DNA of 64,000 nucleotides from Spirodela intermedia (lineage: Eukaryota > Streptophyta > Magnoliopsida > Alismatales > Araceae), in assembly GCA_902729315.2 (NCBI GenBank), contig LR746279.1, positions 1,068,001-1,132,000 on the forward strand, written 5' to 3'. Positions within the stretch are counted from its first letter, which is position 1, and each line of letters starts with the position of its first letter. The notes beneath the pieces are model-generated. The model was not told the DNA's origin. It ran no database searches and worked only from the letters and a program-made list of their open reading frames with translations. The position numbers were made by a program, and so were the translations under genes. Shown here one piece after another: positions 1-11,361 of this stretch.

Positions 1-414
1 TGATAGTCCATTGAAATGTTGTTGAATCCACACACATAATGTACCCCACATTGGTGCAAGTCTTGGGCTGATTCATTTGTTCTACTTTCACTGCTGACTT
101 GTCGGTTACACTTTCACCACTGACTTGTTGATGATTCAACGGGCAGCCCCCTAATATTTCAGCCTGTTGGGTCACTTGGCTTGGCCTACCTGGTTCAGCC
201 CAACTTCGCATGTTCCGATTTTCTTTTATTTTCTTATTTTAATAATTCCTAAAAAATACCTAAAAATCCTAGAAATTATAAAAAAATCTAAAAAATTATG
301 AAAAATCTAGAATAAATTCTAGAAAATTCTAGAACTCACAATAAAATTCATGTATAATTATTTAAAATTAGTTATCTTAAAATAATATAAAAATATCAAA
401 ATATATGTTTATGT
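1..414. other. Unassigned AT-rich stretch at the left edge
   Basis: No coding region or recognisable element end is visible. The first 220 bases are of mixed composition. The rest is very AT-rich and full of short repeats around the words ctagaa and aaaaat. It lies directly upstream of a chromovirus-like pol remnant in the same orientation, so it could be an insertion into, or a rearranged upstream part of, that element; I cannot tell which. Confidence 0.4.
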
Positions 415-2202
415 ATGAATGATCGAAATATGGTGGAATTAAATGATAATATGCATCATGTTATCACTAATGTTATTCTAGATATCCAATGGTTGAAGAG
501 TCTAGGGTTATCCGGGTGGATAAATTCACATTATGGAAATTTGATCATGAAATTGATGATCAATAATGACAGTCATATTGTCAAAGGAAATGCAAGTTTG
601 ACTAAAATAGGTATGTCCTTAAAGGCTACTAATTGTGAATTAAAGAGGGGCATGTTTTTGCAATGGAATTACACTATCTATTGAGCCAAATATATGACCA
701 TAAGTTATCACAAGAAAAATCAAAGATTAAACTCAGATTATAGAAACAATTTCCTCAAATTTTTTAACAATGTCCAAGGCCTCCTCTTAATTGAGAAGTT
801 GACCATTCTATCAATTTTATTCTTGGAACTCAACCAATAAATTTACTGTCATTTAATTATTCAAAAATTCAAAAAACTCAGATACATGTCTGAGAACTAT
901 GTTCAACACGTTTCAGTCTTCTAACGGCCCATATGTTTGCCTAATACTACTAGTTAAAAAAATAGATGAAAGTTGGTAATTTTTCATTGATTACATAGCT
1001 TTTAAAAAAATCACTATTCTAAAGAAGTTTTTGATCCCAATTGTGGATGAATTACTTGATGAACTACATTATATGATACATTTTTCTAAATTAGACAAAG
1101 TCTTAATATTATCAAATTTGGTGAAAGAAGCTTACATTCTCAAGACAGCTTTTAAAACCATGAAGGCCACTGTGTTCAAGGCTATACCATTTGGACTTTC
1201 AAACACTCTAGCCACCTTCCGATCTTTGATGAAATTTTCAAGTCATATCTCAAGAAATTTGTACTAGTATTCTTTGATGATATCTTCATATATAGCCAAA
1301 TTATAAAGGAGCATGAATAGCATCTGGACAATGTATTTTTATTCTCATAGCCAACAATCTATACATAAATATAAGAAAAATGTTAATTCAATCAACCACC
1401 ATTATAATATCTTGACCAGTAGATCTCTATAGAAGGGGTATCTATAGGTAAAGGAAAGATCTTGACCATTGTGGAATGGCTTATACCTAAGAATCTGGGA
1501 GAATTAATAGGATTCTTAAGGTTGAGTAACTATTATCAAAGATTTGTCATGTGATATGTAATTATAGCCTGACCTCTAACTCACTTATTAAAGAAGAATT
1601 CATTTCATTGGAATTTAAAAGCTCAAGCAGCCTTCAACAAGCTAAAAATTACAATGACTTCTACTCTAGTATTAGCTCTACCTAATTTTTTTGAGACATT
1701 TATAGTTGAGATAGACATTTTATGGCAAAGAGTAGAGACAATTTTGATGCAACAAAGAATACCAATTACCTATTTTAGTCATGTTTTTCCTAAAAAATCT
1801 TGATCAAAGTCAGCCTTCCAAAGAGAGTTTATAACTATTGTGATGGTAATAAAAAAAGAAAAATATTATCTTATGTTTTAATCATTTATTATTCAAACAT
1901 ATCAATATAGCTTAAATTTTCTATTTGATCAAAAGGAGATTCATTTAGAGTATCAAAAATGGGTTACTAAATTAATGGGGCTCAATTTTCAAATATATTA
2001 CAAGGAAGGGAAGAAGAATGCAGCTATAAATGTACTCTCTTGAGCTCTATAATTGAGTATACTTGAGGCAGCACCTATATACATAGTGCAATTAGTGGAT
2101 GTCTCAATAATCAAAGAAGAGGTAGAAAAAGATTAAAGGCTACCTAACATCAAAAATATTACAATAGAGAAAGTGTCCTCACAAACTTATTTTGGAGAGC
2201 AC
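415..2202 (+). pseudogene. Chromovirus-like Ty3/gypsy pol remnant: protease-RT linker, RT, RNase H
   Basis: Translating with frameshifts gives the usual order of a chromovirus-type pol. NVILDIQWLKSLG and a long linker sit near 470-650, LGTQPIN near 820, PIVDELLDELHY at about 1037, and MPFGL/FQSLM-like IPFGLSNTLATFRSLM near 1185. The RT active-site region VFFDDIFIYS follows near 1268, then IPKNLGELIGFLRLSNYY near 1485 (connection) and RNase H/tether words such as QKWVTKLMGLNFQIYYKEGKKNAAINVLS-like sequence near 1955-2040. Many stops and frameshifts break the frame, so this is dead. It differs from the Athila-like elements that fill the rest of the window. Sequence resumes after element A at 9893 with a later part of integrase, so part of the gene is missing. 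Family level is fairly sure; the exact chromovirus clade is not determined. Confidence 0.8.
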
Positions 2203-3889
2203 TAATAAATCTTCATTCTCATGAGTTAATAATTAGTAAATAATATAGTTTTAGCCTTAACTCATGATAAATAGACTTATATTTATGTTAAAGTGTGAAA
2301 AGTGGTTTTTAGTTGATTAACGTGAATTTTTGGGTAATTATGTGATTTTATACGAATTTATATGATTTTTATAATCTTACTTTTGAAATAAATAAAGAAA
2401 AAGAAATAAAAATAAAAATAAAATAAAATGAGGGAGACTCGCCAGCTAGCCGGGCCCGCAAGAGGGTCGAAAGCGTAGTCAGGGAGTAGCCGCGAGCAGG
2501 GGCTTGAACAGCTTGGACCGATAGGGGCACATGTGCGCCACTCCCCTTCCACGTCACTGGTGGCCAGCCAGCTATAGGGTAAGGAGTGGTCATACACATG
2601 CGAGAAAGGGACTTGCTTTCAAATGTACATTACTATATATTTGGCCGAAACTTTGGTGCACAAGCGATGTGGGACTAAACCCGCATCACACCTTCCCTAG
2701 AAAGGGGTGGGCAACTAGCACGGGTTTGAATCCTCCCAGAGCGAAAACTCATATTTTTTATCTGATTATCGTGACTTTCCTTCAGATCGTTGGTGAAGGA
2801 TTAAGCAACCAAAATAGTTAGATCATTGGCGAAAATCTCGTCAACACGATTCGCGGAGCATTGTTACTAAAATTGTTGAATGATTCACAATAAAAGGATC
2901 ACAAATCCATCAAGTAAAGCATCTCTGATTGATCCACGAACAAACCGTCGTGGGGAAGAAGACGATCTGTCGGGAGACAAGTCACCACCTCCTGAAAGTG
3001 TACCGGATGCGATGAAGAGCCTCCTCTTGCTGCGCAAACCTGAAGATGAAGCTCCCTAACACGCGCCCTACCTCCATCTAGCTCATCTCTATCAGGTGAC
3101 AGCCGCCGGAGAGCCACAAAGTCACCATTTTTCTGCTCCGTCGGATGACAGCTGTCAAAGAGCCGCAAAGTCGTCGTTTTTCTGCTCTGTCGGATGACAA
3201 CTGTCAGAGACGATTCAACGACCCTTTTCATTAATCTCTAGACTTTGCAAGGAGATCTAGAAATTGCCCACATCGTCTTTGCCTTAGGAGAGCCTTCGAG
3301 GCCATGGACGTTACACGACGATCCTCCCGAATGCTCAAGATTCTGGTGCATCGCCAACACATTACCGCCACGATGCCAGAACTCTATTTTCCTACTTTTA
3401 ACTTAATTTTTGCTTCATTTAGTGATATTTTTTTAATTTTAAATTTACCAACTTATACTTCATTCAATTACAATTCTTCTAGCTTTTACAGATCTTAATT
3501 TGATCAATTAAATTGTTTGTAATCGCTTACGTAAGAATCACCGAGTGGAACTCTATTTCCGCTTGATTCGCGTTCCCCGGCGTTGACATCATCCTGACGT
3601 CGTCACCCTTATTTCCCTTTTTCATGAATTTTAAATATATTTTATTTTTATTTCTTAGTATAAAATTCATAGAAAATAGTATTCTTTGAAGAAAATTCTG
3701 AATAATTACCCAATATTATATTACATCCCTGTGATTGACCTAGAAAATTACCACTATTTTTGGAAGTTTTATTGAATTATAATTGATATATTTGTTCAGA
3801 AATACTTCTAAATATCTAGAAATTTATATTTTCTAGTTTCATAAATTTTAAATTTACGTGATTTACTATACAATGACTAAGTCACATCA
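2203..3889 (+). repeat. 5' LTR of element A
   Basis: The LTR is 1,687 bp and ends in gtcacatca. AT-rich flanks surround a GC-rich centre. It contains three copies of the roughly 52-bp ggtgacagcc...gctcc unit (about 3097-3215), where most other LTRs here have two. The motif ggtttgaatcc near 2725 is a mutated form of the tRNA-like box seen in its relatives. Confidence 0.92.
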
Positions 3890-3894
3890 AATTT

Positions 3895-3912
3895 TGGTGC
3901 CGTTGCTGGAGA
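3895..3912 (+). promoter_or_regulatory. Primer-binding site, tRNA-Asp type (element A)
   Basis: Five bases after the 5' LTR, tggtgccgttgctggaga resembles the complement of the 3' end of plant tRNA-Asp, the primer commonly used by Athila/Tat elements. Several C-to-T or G-to-A changes are present. Confidence 0.8.
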
Positions 3913-4106
3913 TGTATTGCATAATATTTAGTATTTTTCTGTTTTTCTCTTAGAGTATACAAAAAAATTTAACTCTTGTTTTATTTTCTTTTTGCCAATT
4001 TTTTTTTTTAAAAAAAAGGGGAACAAAAAGAAGCAAGGCAAGGACTGGAGCATACTGAAGGAGGGTAACAATTACTAAACTTTTTCCTCGAATTTATTAA
4101 TTTTTT

Positions 4107-5502
4107 ATGCATGGTAGAAGATCCTTACATCCAAGGTTAGAAAATCCTTTTATTATTTCATTCAAAACTAAAAATCCAAAAGAAAAATTAATTTTGATGG
4201 ATCCTGAAGGAAGTATAGGTCAAACTGAAAACAATCCTATTGCTATGAAAAATCATTATATCCCTGATTCATTTCAAAGAGCATCCAATATTAGAGTCCC
4301 ATTAGCACCTACTATTAAATTCGAAATAAATCGAGGAATTTTTCAGATGCTCCTTAATTTTCATGGATTGCCTTTAGAGGAACCTCATCAGTACTTAAAA
4401 AAAATTCATATGGTTTGTGATTTAGTTAATCTCCCTCAAGTTACATTGGAAATTATTAAAATGAAATTATTTCCTCATACACTTAGGAACAAAGCTAGTC
4501 ATTGGCTATTCACATTAGATAGAGAATTAACTAGCTAGAAAGACATAGAACAAGTCTTTCTTCGAAAATTTTATCCCTTAGGAAAAACTCAAAATATGAG
4601 AAAATATATATAGAGTTTTTCTCAAATATCAAGAGAAACTTTGCATGAGATATGGTAAAATTCAAAGATTTACTTAGAAAGTATCCTCATCATGCTATAC
4701 CCAAGTGGCAGCTCAACAAAAAATTTTATGATAGATTATTAGAACAACGTAAAAATATGGTTGACTCTATATGTAGAGGAACTTTTATGGAGAAAACCCC
4801 TAATAAGATTTACAGTCTTTATGAGAATTTAAATGAAAATTCTAGAAATCAAGCCTCTTTTGAATTAAATGACAAGGATAAGAAGAGAGGAATTTATGAA
4901 TTGCATCATGATGATGATTCTAATTTAAGAAATGAGGTTAATCAGATTAATCAAAGATTAAAAATATTTGATTTAGTTATTGAGAATATTAGAAAGCCTC
5001 CTAACCTTCAATTGAATGTATATAATGTTTGTCCTATGTATAGTGAAAATGATCATTTCGAATTTCAATATCATCTTAGGCAAGAACAAGTGTACGTACC
5101 CCACGATTTTAGTAAAAATAAAGAATATAATCTTAATTAGGGGAATAATTTTTCGTGGAGAAACCCAAATGATATTCAAAATTCAGAAACACTTAGATTC
5201 AATTCAAATTTTGAATTTCGTCTAAAACAAAAACACAGATTTCAAAAAAATCAGCCCTCTCAAATCTAACTTGATGCCATGGAAATGATGTAGCAAATGA
5301 GTCAAATGATGCAACAAACTATAAATCAAATGATGTTGCACCAAAACAAATTATAGAGGCCTTTGAGAATAGGAAAGAAGAGGGACAGCCACTTAGTTAG
5401 CTCATAGAAAATTCAAAAAACTGTCCAACAGTAGGATTTCAGCAAGGAGAGTCTAGTTAGATAAATTTAAGAAAAAACCCACGAAATGAAAATGTTAGGA
5501 CA
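4107..5502 (+). pseudogene. gag: Decayed gag of element A
   Basis: Starts at an ATG (MHGRRSLHPRLENPF) matching the gag start of element D. Recognisable blocks are the Athila-type capsid core FHGLPLEEPHQYLKKIHMVC at about 4360, the WLFTLDRELTS block near 4505, the middle region 4652-5140, and a Met/Gln-rich stretch near 5280-5340. Stops interrupt it. Three replace Trp codons conserved in D (tag after ELTS at 4536, again near 4612, and after YNLN at 5138), and small frameshifts add to them. Gag would form the capsid that packages the RNA. The last readable part runs in frame into the acidic frame that follows. Confidence 0.88.
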
Positions 5503-6297
5503 GTGAATATATTGAGTGTGGATATCTTACCTGATCTTTATTTCCAATTATTAGAAGAAATCGATGAATCATTAGAAGTAAATGAGAATATTAAGGCTGA
5601 AAATATAGTAGTCGAAAATTTAAATAAAATCATTTATTACTCACAATTGATGAATGAATATAGCGAGGATGATGAGGAGAAAGAGCCTTTAGATGAAGAA
5701 ATAGTAACTGATTATGGAAAAATCATCCAAATTTTAGTAGAAGGGAGTATGAATAGAAATAAAGAAAAACATATTTCAAGTGAAGAAAAATCAGTTGATT
5801 TGAGAGATGTAGGAGACGAAATTAATAAATATAATCATAATTTTATAGCCATGGATGTTGATAGTGAGGATGATGATGTATATCGTATACCAAAATTAGA
5901 AGATAGCTCTTGGGAAGATGAAGAATTTGATGAGTTGAGAAATAAAAAGTTAGAAAAAGAGTTGATTCAACTAATGGGGAGAAACGAAAATAATAGATAT
6001 GAATATATAGATAATTTTGGAGGAGAAAATTTGAATTTTACTGAATTCATTAGATCTGAGATTAAAAAAGACAATCCTTCCATCCTTCAAAACCCACAGC
6101 CCATTAGAATTATTTCTAAGCTTGAAATATTTCACTCCTTGCAAATTGAACAAATATATATAGAAGATAAAATGGAGCAGGAGAAGATTATGCAGATAAA
6201 AGAAGACATTAAGAAATGGATGAATGGAAGAATTAGAGATATCAATTTAGATGAAAAAATTCTAGGTTGGGTAAGAGCTAATTTGAAAATTATATAG
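5503..6297 (+). CDS. Acidic reading frame replacing pol in element A (unknown function)
   Basis: A 264-codon open frame that I do not recognise. The first ATG is at 5503, but the same frame is open from the end of gag ([11 protein letters not shown] upstream), so it was probably the C-terminal part of a gag fusion. The first few residues still match gag of D; similarity stops after the LLEE word near 5560. The rest is rich in Asp and Glu, with runs such as EDDEEKEPLDEE and DVDSEDDDVY, then a less acidic C-terminal half with FGGENLNFTEFIRSEI and a tail ending RANLKII. No protease, RT, RNase H or integrase motif is present, and no transmembrane segment or signal peptide is visible. Element C carries the same frame at 27498-28234 with the same C-terminus. 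Whether a protein was made and what it did cannot be told from the sequence. Confidence 0.7.
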   Translation: MNILSVDILPDLYFQLLEEIDESLEVNENIKAENIVVENLNKIIYYSQLMNEYSEDDEEKEPLDEEIVTDYGKIIQILVEGSMNRNKEKHISSEEKSVDLRDVGDEINKYNHNFIAMDVDSEDDDVYRIPKLEDSSWEDEEFDELRNKKLEKELIQLMGRNENNRYEYIDNFGGENLNFTEFIRSEIKKDNPSILQNPQPIRIISKLEIFHSLQIEQIYIEDKMEQEKIMQIKEDIKKWMNGRIRDINLDEKILGWVRANLKII

Positions 6298-6903
6298 CTT
6301 GATCACATTTTATGGTCTATTAATAGAAAGTATTTATTAATGAATGAGAGCCTTACAAAACAAGATAGAAATGAAGAAAGATTTTTTTCAAAATGAAAAT
6401 ATTATTTTTGAGAAAATTTTGTTAATTTTCATTTTATTATGGCTGAAAGTATGTCAAGGTATATATATGAAGTATATGAATTTATGCTAAATCTGAAAAA
6501 CAATATCATGAAACTTACCTTGGGATACAAATATATTTTGATGGCCATAGATCATCTTATATGATCTAAGAGCTGTCCAACTGAAGACATTAAATTCAGC
6601 ACTGCATAGGAGGCAACCCATGGTTTTTATTTCATTCTGTTTGATTTTTTTTAAGCTATGTTTTTCTTAGAATTTCGCAATACTTGTTTCTATATTTGTT
6701 TTTTCTGAAAAAGTGCAAGAGGAGGAGTGTAAGATGAAGTGGAAAATTTAAAATGAGGTTGAGGTGATGTCTTTTTGAGCTTTATCATTTATAACAATAT
6801 TTTTAATACTTAACTTTGCATAGATGCATGCTTCACTTGAAAATTAAATTTTCTGCATATTCTATTTCGATTTTTCTATGTCATTGAGGACTATGTCATT
6901 TTT

Positions 6904-6919
6904 AAGTTGGGGGGTAAAG
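6904..6919 (+). promoter_or_regulatory. Internal polypurine tract (element A)
   Basis: aagttggggggtaaag sits about 1.27 kb before the true polypurine tract and closely resembles it. The same motif occurs at the equivalent place in B, C, D and H. Confidence 0.6.
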
Positions 6920-7617
6920 TATTCATTATTAATTTATGCTGTAGGATGATTAAGAACATGTGTTTGCATTTTATTTTTATTTTTTCATGCTCATTCAGAA
7001 CAGCAACTAAAAAAATAAAAATAAAATAAAATTCAGAAAAACTACAACATCTATTTTCTAGTTTTCTGTCAAGAACAACAGACTATCAAAAACAGCAGGC
7101 AAAAAAAAACAGCCCGAAATTTGAAATTCTAGAGACCCTTTTCTCACATTTCAATCCCCTAGACATATATTACTGAAATTCGAAATTACAATTATAAAGA
7201 GAATAGTTTTGATTTATTTTTGACAAATTTATTGTTTCTAAAAATAGAACTGAAAATAAAAAACAGAACTGTGAGAACTATCTAACTTACAAATTTCTTA
7301 CATCATATTGCATGCATGAAAAATTAAATCAATTAGATTGATTGATACCAAAAGATACAAGAAAGATTATTATTGAGTTAAAAGAATGATCTAGTACCAT
7401 GAAATGTTGGAATACTCCTTGGATACATGATAGATAACATTGTATTTGATTTTACAGATTTTCACTTCATGATCTTGATGGATAATATTTACTTGATGTG
7501 AAATTTAATTGATCATTTGAGTTTAATGGAGATTTTTGTACCCTGATCTATAGGACTTGTGAGGAGAAATTACTTATTTTGAAAAAAAAAGAGAGAGCAA
7601 TGTGAAAAATCTAGAAA

Positions 7618-7790
7618 CAAAGAGTACACATGAAGGGTGTGAGACATCATTCTCATTGTCGAGAATCGTCCATAGAAAAACACTTGCTGCAAAAGAAGTG
7701 AATAAAATGAAAGCCCTGAAAATGAAGAGTAAACATGGAGGGTGTGAGACATTATTCTTATTGTCAAAATTTGTCTACAAGAAAAGCTAC
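7618..7790 (+). repeat. 105-bp direct repeat in the 3' region (element A)
   Basis: Two imperfect copies of a segment beginning aagagtacacatg(g/a)agggt and including gtgagacatcattct start at about 7618 and 7723. The same duplication is in every element of the family here. Confidence 0.7.
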
Positions 7791-8176
7791 TTATCTACTA
7801 TATAGATATATATATAAAAACAATAAAGAAATATACTGCAAAATTCAAAAATCAAGCCATAGAAAAAAGGAAATGTAGGATCAATATTATTCTTGGATGA
7901 GTATTGATAATTGGAACATCTTGTAAATATATCTATGAGTGAAGAAGTGATAAAGATGTGAATAGAAGAAGTGAAGTCTAGATTGTTATTCCAAAGAGTG
8001 CTTAAACATTTAAGTGCTTGACATCATTCTTAAATACTTGATATAACAATCCAAGTGTCTAAAGGTGCATCATTTCTAATTATATTTTTTTTATTTTTTA
8101 TGTACTGAAATATGATGTTTGAGATTTGTAAATTTTTATTTTCATAATTCCATTGCTAAGGGACTAGCAATGATTT

Positions 8177-8189
8177 AAGTTGGAAGGTG
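8177..8189 (+). promoter_or_regulatory. Polypurine tract (element A)
   Basis: aagttggaaggtg lies directly against the 3' LTR; two G-to-A changes separate it from the tract of element D. It would prime plus-strand DNA synthesis. Confidence 0.8.
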
Positions 8190-9887
8190 TGATAAGTTTT
8201 TATTATCATAAGTTAATAATTAGTAAATAATATAGTTTTAGCCTTAACTCATGATAAATAGACTTATATTTGTGTTAAAGTGTGAAAAGTTCTTTTGAGC
8301 TGATTAAGGTGAATTTTTGGATAATTATGTGATTTTATACGAATTTATATGATTTTTATAGTCTTACTTTTGAGATAAATGAAGAAAAAGAAATAAAAAT
8401 AAAAATAAAATAAAATAAGGGGGACCTGTCGGCCAGCTGGGCTCGCAAGGGGAATGGAAGCACAGTCGGGGAGTAGCCGCAAGCAAGGGCTTGAGTGGCT
8501 TGGACCGATAGGGGCACATGTGCACCACTCCCCTTTCACATCACCAGTGGCCAGCCAACTGTGAGGCAAAGAGTGGTCGTACACACACAAGAAAGGGACT
8601 TACTTTCAAATGTAATATTATTATATATTCGGCCGAAACTTCGGCGCACAAGCGATGTGGGACTAAACCCATGTCACATCTTCCCTAGAAAGGGGTGGGC
8701 AACCGGCGCGGGTTCGAATCCTCTTAGAGCCAAAACTCTTATTTTTAATCTGATTATCGTAACTTTCTTGCAGATCGTTGGTGAAGGATTAAGCAACTAG
8801 AATCGCTGGATCATTGGCGAAAATCTCGTAAATACGATTTGTAGAGCATTGTTACTAAAATTACTAAATTCGGAATAAAAGGTTCGTGAATCCATTGAGT
8901 AAAGCTTCTCCGATTGATCAACGAACAAGCAATCATTAGGAAGAGGACAATCCGCTAGGAGACGAGTCTCCACCTCCTAAGAGCGTACCGAATGCGATGA
9001 AGAGCCTCCTCTTGCTGCGCAGACTTGAGGATGAAGCTCCCTGACACACGCCCCACCTCCATCCAACTCCTCTCCGTCGGGTGACAGCTGCCAGAGAGCT
9101 ACAAAGTCGCCGTTTTTCTGCTCTGCAAGGTGACAGCCGTTAGAGAGCCACAAAGTCGCCATTTTTCCACTTCTCTAGGTGACAGCCATCAGAGATGATT
9201 CGACGATTCATTTCATTGATCTCTAGACTTCGCAAGGAGATCTAGAGATTGCCTATGTCATCCTTGTCCAAGGAGAGCCTTCGAGGCCGTGGACACTACA
9301 CGACGATCCTCTCAAATGTTCAGGATTCCGATGCATCGTCGACACATTGCCGACACATCACCGCCACGATACTAGAACTCTATTTTCCTACTTTCAACTT
9401 AATTTCTGCTTCTTTAGTGATAATTTGTTGATTTTAAATTTACCAACCTATACTTCATTCAATTACAATTCTTTCGGCTTTTACAAATCTTAATTTGATC
9501 AGTTAAATTATCTATAATCGCTTACGTAAGAATTGCCGAGCAGAACTCTGTTTTCATCTAATTTGCGTTCCTCGGGCATTGACATCATCCTAATTTCTGC
9601 ACCCTTATTTCCCTTTTTTCGTGAATTTTAAATATATTTTATTTTCATTTCCTAGTGTAAAATTCATAGAGAATAGTATGCTTTAAGAAAAATTCTGAAT
9701 AATTACCCAGTATTATATTACATCCCTGTGATTGAACTTGAAAAATTACTGCTATTTTTGGAAGTTTTATTGAATTATAATTGATATATTTGTTCAAAAA
9801 TACCTCTAAATATCCAAAAAATTATATTTTCTGGTTTTATAAATTTAAAATTTACGTGATTTACTATAGAACGACTAAGTCACGTCA
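8190..9887 (+). repeat. 3' LTR of element A
   Basis: 1,698 bp, starting tgataagtttt and ending cacgtca. It shares with the 5' LTR of A the three-copy 52-bp unit (about 9078-9200), confirming the pairing. The tRNA-like box ggttcgaatcc is intact at about 8710. Confidence 0.92.
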
Positions 9888-9892
9888 AGCAC

Positions 9893-10137
9893 CGAATAAA
9901 TTACAAGACATTGAACTTAAAATGAGTTCTTATGTTTTACCTTAGAAACCATAAGTAGTAAATAAGACCTTAGAAACCTACTTCAAATGTTTTACCTATG
10001 ATAAACCTAAATTGTGGAGGGAGTAGTTACACTAGGCAAAACTTAGCTATAATATTTCTTATCACTTAGTCACAAGATGATACCTTTCAAAGTAATTTAT
10101 CGTAGAGATTCTCTCACATTATGACAATATGGGTTAC
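9893..10137 (+). pseudogene. Chromovirus-like integrase remnant (continues 415-2202)
   Basis: Reads roughly LETYFKCFTYDKPKLWRE, stop, LH, stop, AKLSYNISYHLVT near 9985-10090. This is the block just after the catalytic Glu of chromovirus-type integrases. It resumes directly after element A's target duplication. The zinc finger and most of the catalytic core expected between RNase H and this point are missing. Because A is flanked by a perfect duplication, that loss was probably present in the target before A inserted. Confidence 0.7.
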
Positions 10138-11186
10138 TAATAAGTCTTCATTATTATGAGTTAATAATTAATTAATAATATATTTTAAATCTTAAATTAT
10201 GATAAAAAAACTTATATTTATGTTAAATTAAGAAAAATGATTTTTAGTTTATTAATGTGATTTGTTTGCTAATGTTTTGATTTTATGTGAATTTATGTGT
10301 TATGATCATGTTTTTGAGATAAAATAAATAAAAATATAACAATATATCAAAAAAGAGAAAACCCACTAGCTAGTGGGGCACCATTTGGGGACCTACTTGC
10401 CAGCCAGGCCCACACATGGTTTGGAGGCACAGTCAACTAGAGCCATTAGCTGGGGGCTCGAGTGACTAAGGACCAATCAAGGCACATGTGTGTCACTCTA
10501 CTTCCATGTCATTAGTGGCCAACCAAGTGTGGGGCAAGGAGTGATTGTGTACACATATATATGTGAGAGAGTACATTGAAGACAAGGAGGTAGAGACATA
10601 TATGAGTCTCAAATATTGAGAAATAATTGATGTGGGATTAAACTCATGCTAGTAGTCATAGGTGAGTTTCACTATTTTTATACTTAAAATGCCCCTACTT
10701 ATAAGAAAGAAATAGCTCAATGACATCACTAAGTAAGGGTATATGGGTAATTTTCTAACTCTCTCTTACACAGCCAAATTTCACATAATTTACTTATTTA
10801 ACTTCTAATTTTTCTACAAAGCGTCAGTCAATAATTAAGTTATTGAAATCATTTGCACATCGATGAAAATTTTGTCAATACTATGTGGACCATCATTAGT
10901 AGCTATCTAAGCATTTCAAGTACAAAAATCATAGATTTTTCAAGAAAATCATCTCCGATTGATTGATGATCTAACTATCATCGAAGATGATTCCTTAGCT
11001 CATTTCATCGATTTTTGGACTTCACAAGAAGATCTAAAGATTGTCGATGTCATGAATGCCTAAGGAAACCTTTGATGTCATAGAAATCGCATAATAATCC
11101 GCTCAAATGCTCAAAATTTTGGGAATCACTGCTATGATGTTAAAATGTTGTCTTTTTCTATTTAAAACTTAATTCTTGTTCAATAG
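10138..11186 (+). repeat. Divergent, 3'-truncated LTR related to the A-H family
   Basis: Begins taataagtcttcattattat, clearly related to the family LTR start, and keeps landmarks in order: ccagccaggcccac, the cactctacttccatgtcat block, gatgtgggattaaac, and actcatttcatcgatttttgg. It contains an extra segment of about 110 bp (10675-10785) that the younger LTRs lack but solo LTR E shares. It stops at the LTR region ttgttcaatagtg, where the copia LTR starts, so copia probably inserted into it. The rest is not in the window. Confidence 0.75.
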
Positions 11187-11225
11187 TGTCATCAAAATCT
11201 TGGCCCATTAGGGCCCATTATCTCT

Positions 11226-11275
11226 ATCTCCTCTTCTCCTCTTCTCCTCTTCTCCTCTTCTCCTCTTCTCCTCTT
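11226..11275 (+). repeat. (CTCTTCTC)n pyrimidine repeat
   Basis: About six tandem copies of an 8-bp pyrimidine unit lie immediately upstream of the copia TATA box, a position typical of pyrimidine patches in plant promoters. Confidence 0.9.
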
Positions 11276-11284
11276 CTATATAAA
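11276..11284 (+). promoter_or_regulatory. TATA box of the copia LTR
   Basis: ctatataaac, about 60 bases from the LTR end, is correctly placed for a short R-U5. Confidence 0.65.
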
Positions 11285-11343
11285 CACATGTAGTCCTCTA
11301 TTCTCCTCTATGGATTTTAGGATTTTCTCTTTCATTGTCAGCA

Positions 11344-11361
11344 TGGTATCAAAGCTCTAGG
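11344..11361 (+). promoter_or_regulatory. Copia primer-binding site (initiator tRNA-Met)
   Basis: tggtatcaaagctctagg differs by one base from the widespread copia motif tggtatcagagc in its first 12 bases. Confidence 0.88.

Larger units (their letters stand above)
6298..8176 (+). other. 3' non-coding region of element A
   Basis: About 1.9 kb without a credible gene. The first 270 bases are shared only with element C. From about 6570 it matches the post-pol region of B, D and H. In order it holds a degraded copy of the CATGGG/CCCATG stem-loop (about 6603-6622), an internal polypurine tract (6904-6919) and a 105-bp direct repeat (from 7618). No env-like frame is visible. Confidence 0.8.
2203..9887 (+). 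mobile_element. Element A: non-autonomous Athila-like LTR retrotransposon, complete
   Basis: This is a 7,685-bp element with two LTRs (2203-3889 and 8190-9887), a tRNA-Asp-type primer site, a polypurine tract and a perfect 5-bp target duplication agcac (2198-2202 and 9888-9892). It inserted into the chromovirus-like pol remnant. Internally it carries a decayed gag followed by an acidic reading frame. Protease, RT, RNase H and integrase are absent, although they would fill about 3.8 kb at this place in element D. LTR edges have drifted (taataaatc for tgataagtc at the left end) and LTR divergence is visibly larger than in D, so A is an old insertion. Its organisation is the same as element C. 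Confidence 0.95.
11187..11340 (+). repeat. Ty1/copia 5' LTR (short, about 154 bp)
   Basis: Ends ttcattgtca, three bases before an initiator-Met primer site, which fixes the right end. The left end at tgtcatc is set by the TG start and by the point where the divergent LTR stops. It contains a pyrimidine octamer repeat and a TATA box. Short LTRs are known for some copia lineages, but the left end is less certain because no partner LTR is in the window. Confidence 0.6.

Noticed and set aside
2203-9887. A and C as simple internal deletions of a pol-bearing element
   Set aside because: The place of pol is taken by about 1 kb of unrelated sequence common to both, not by a plain gap.
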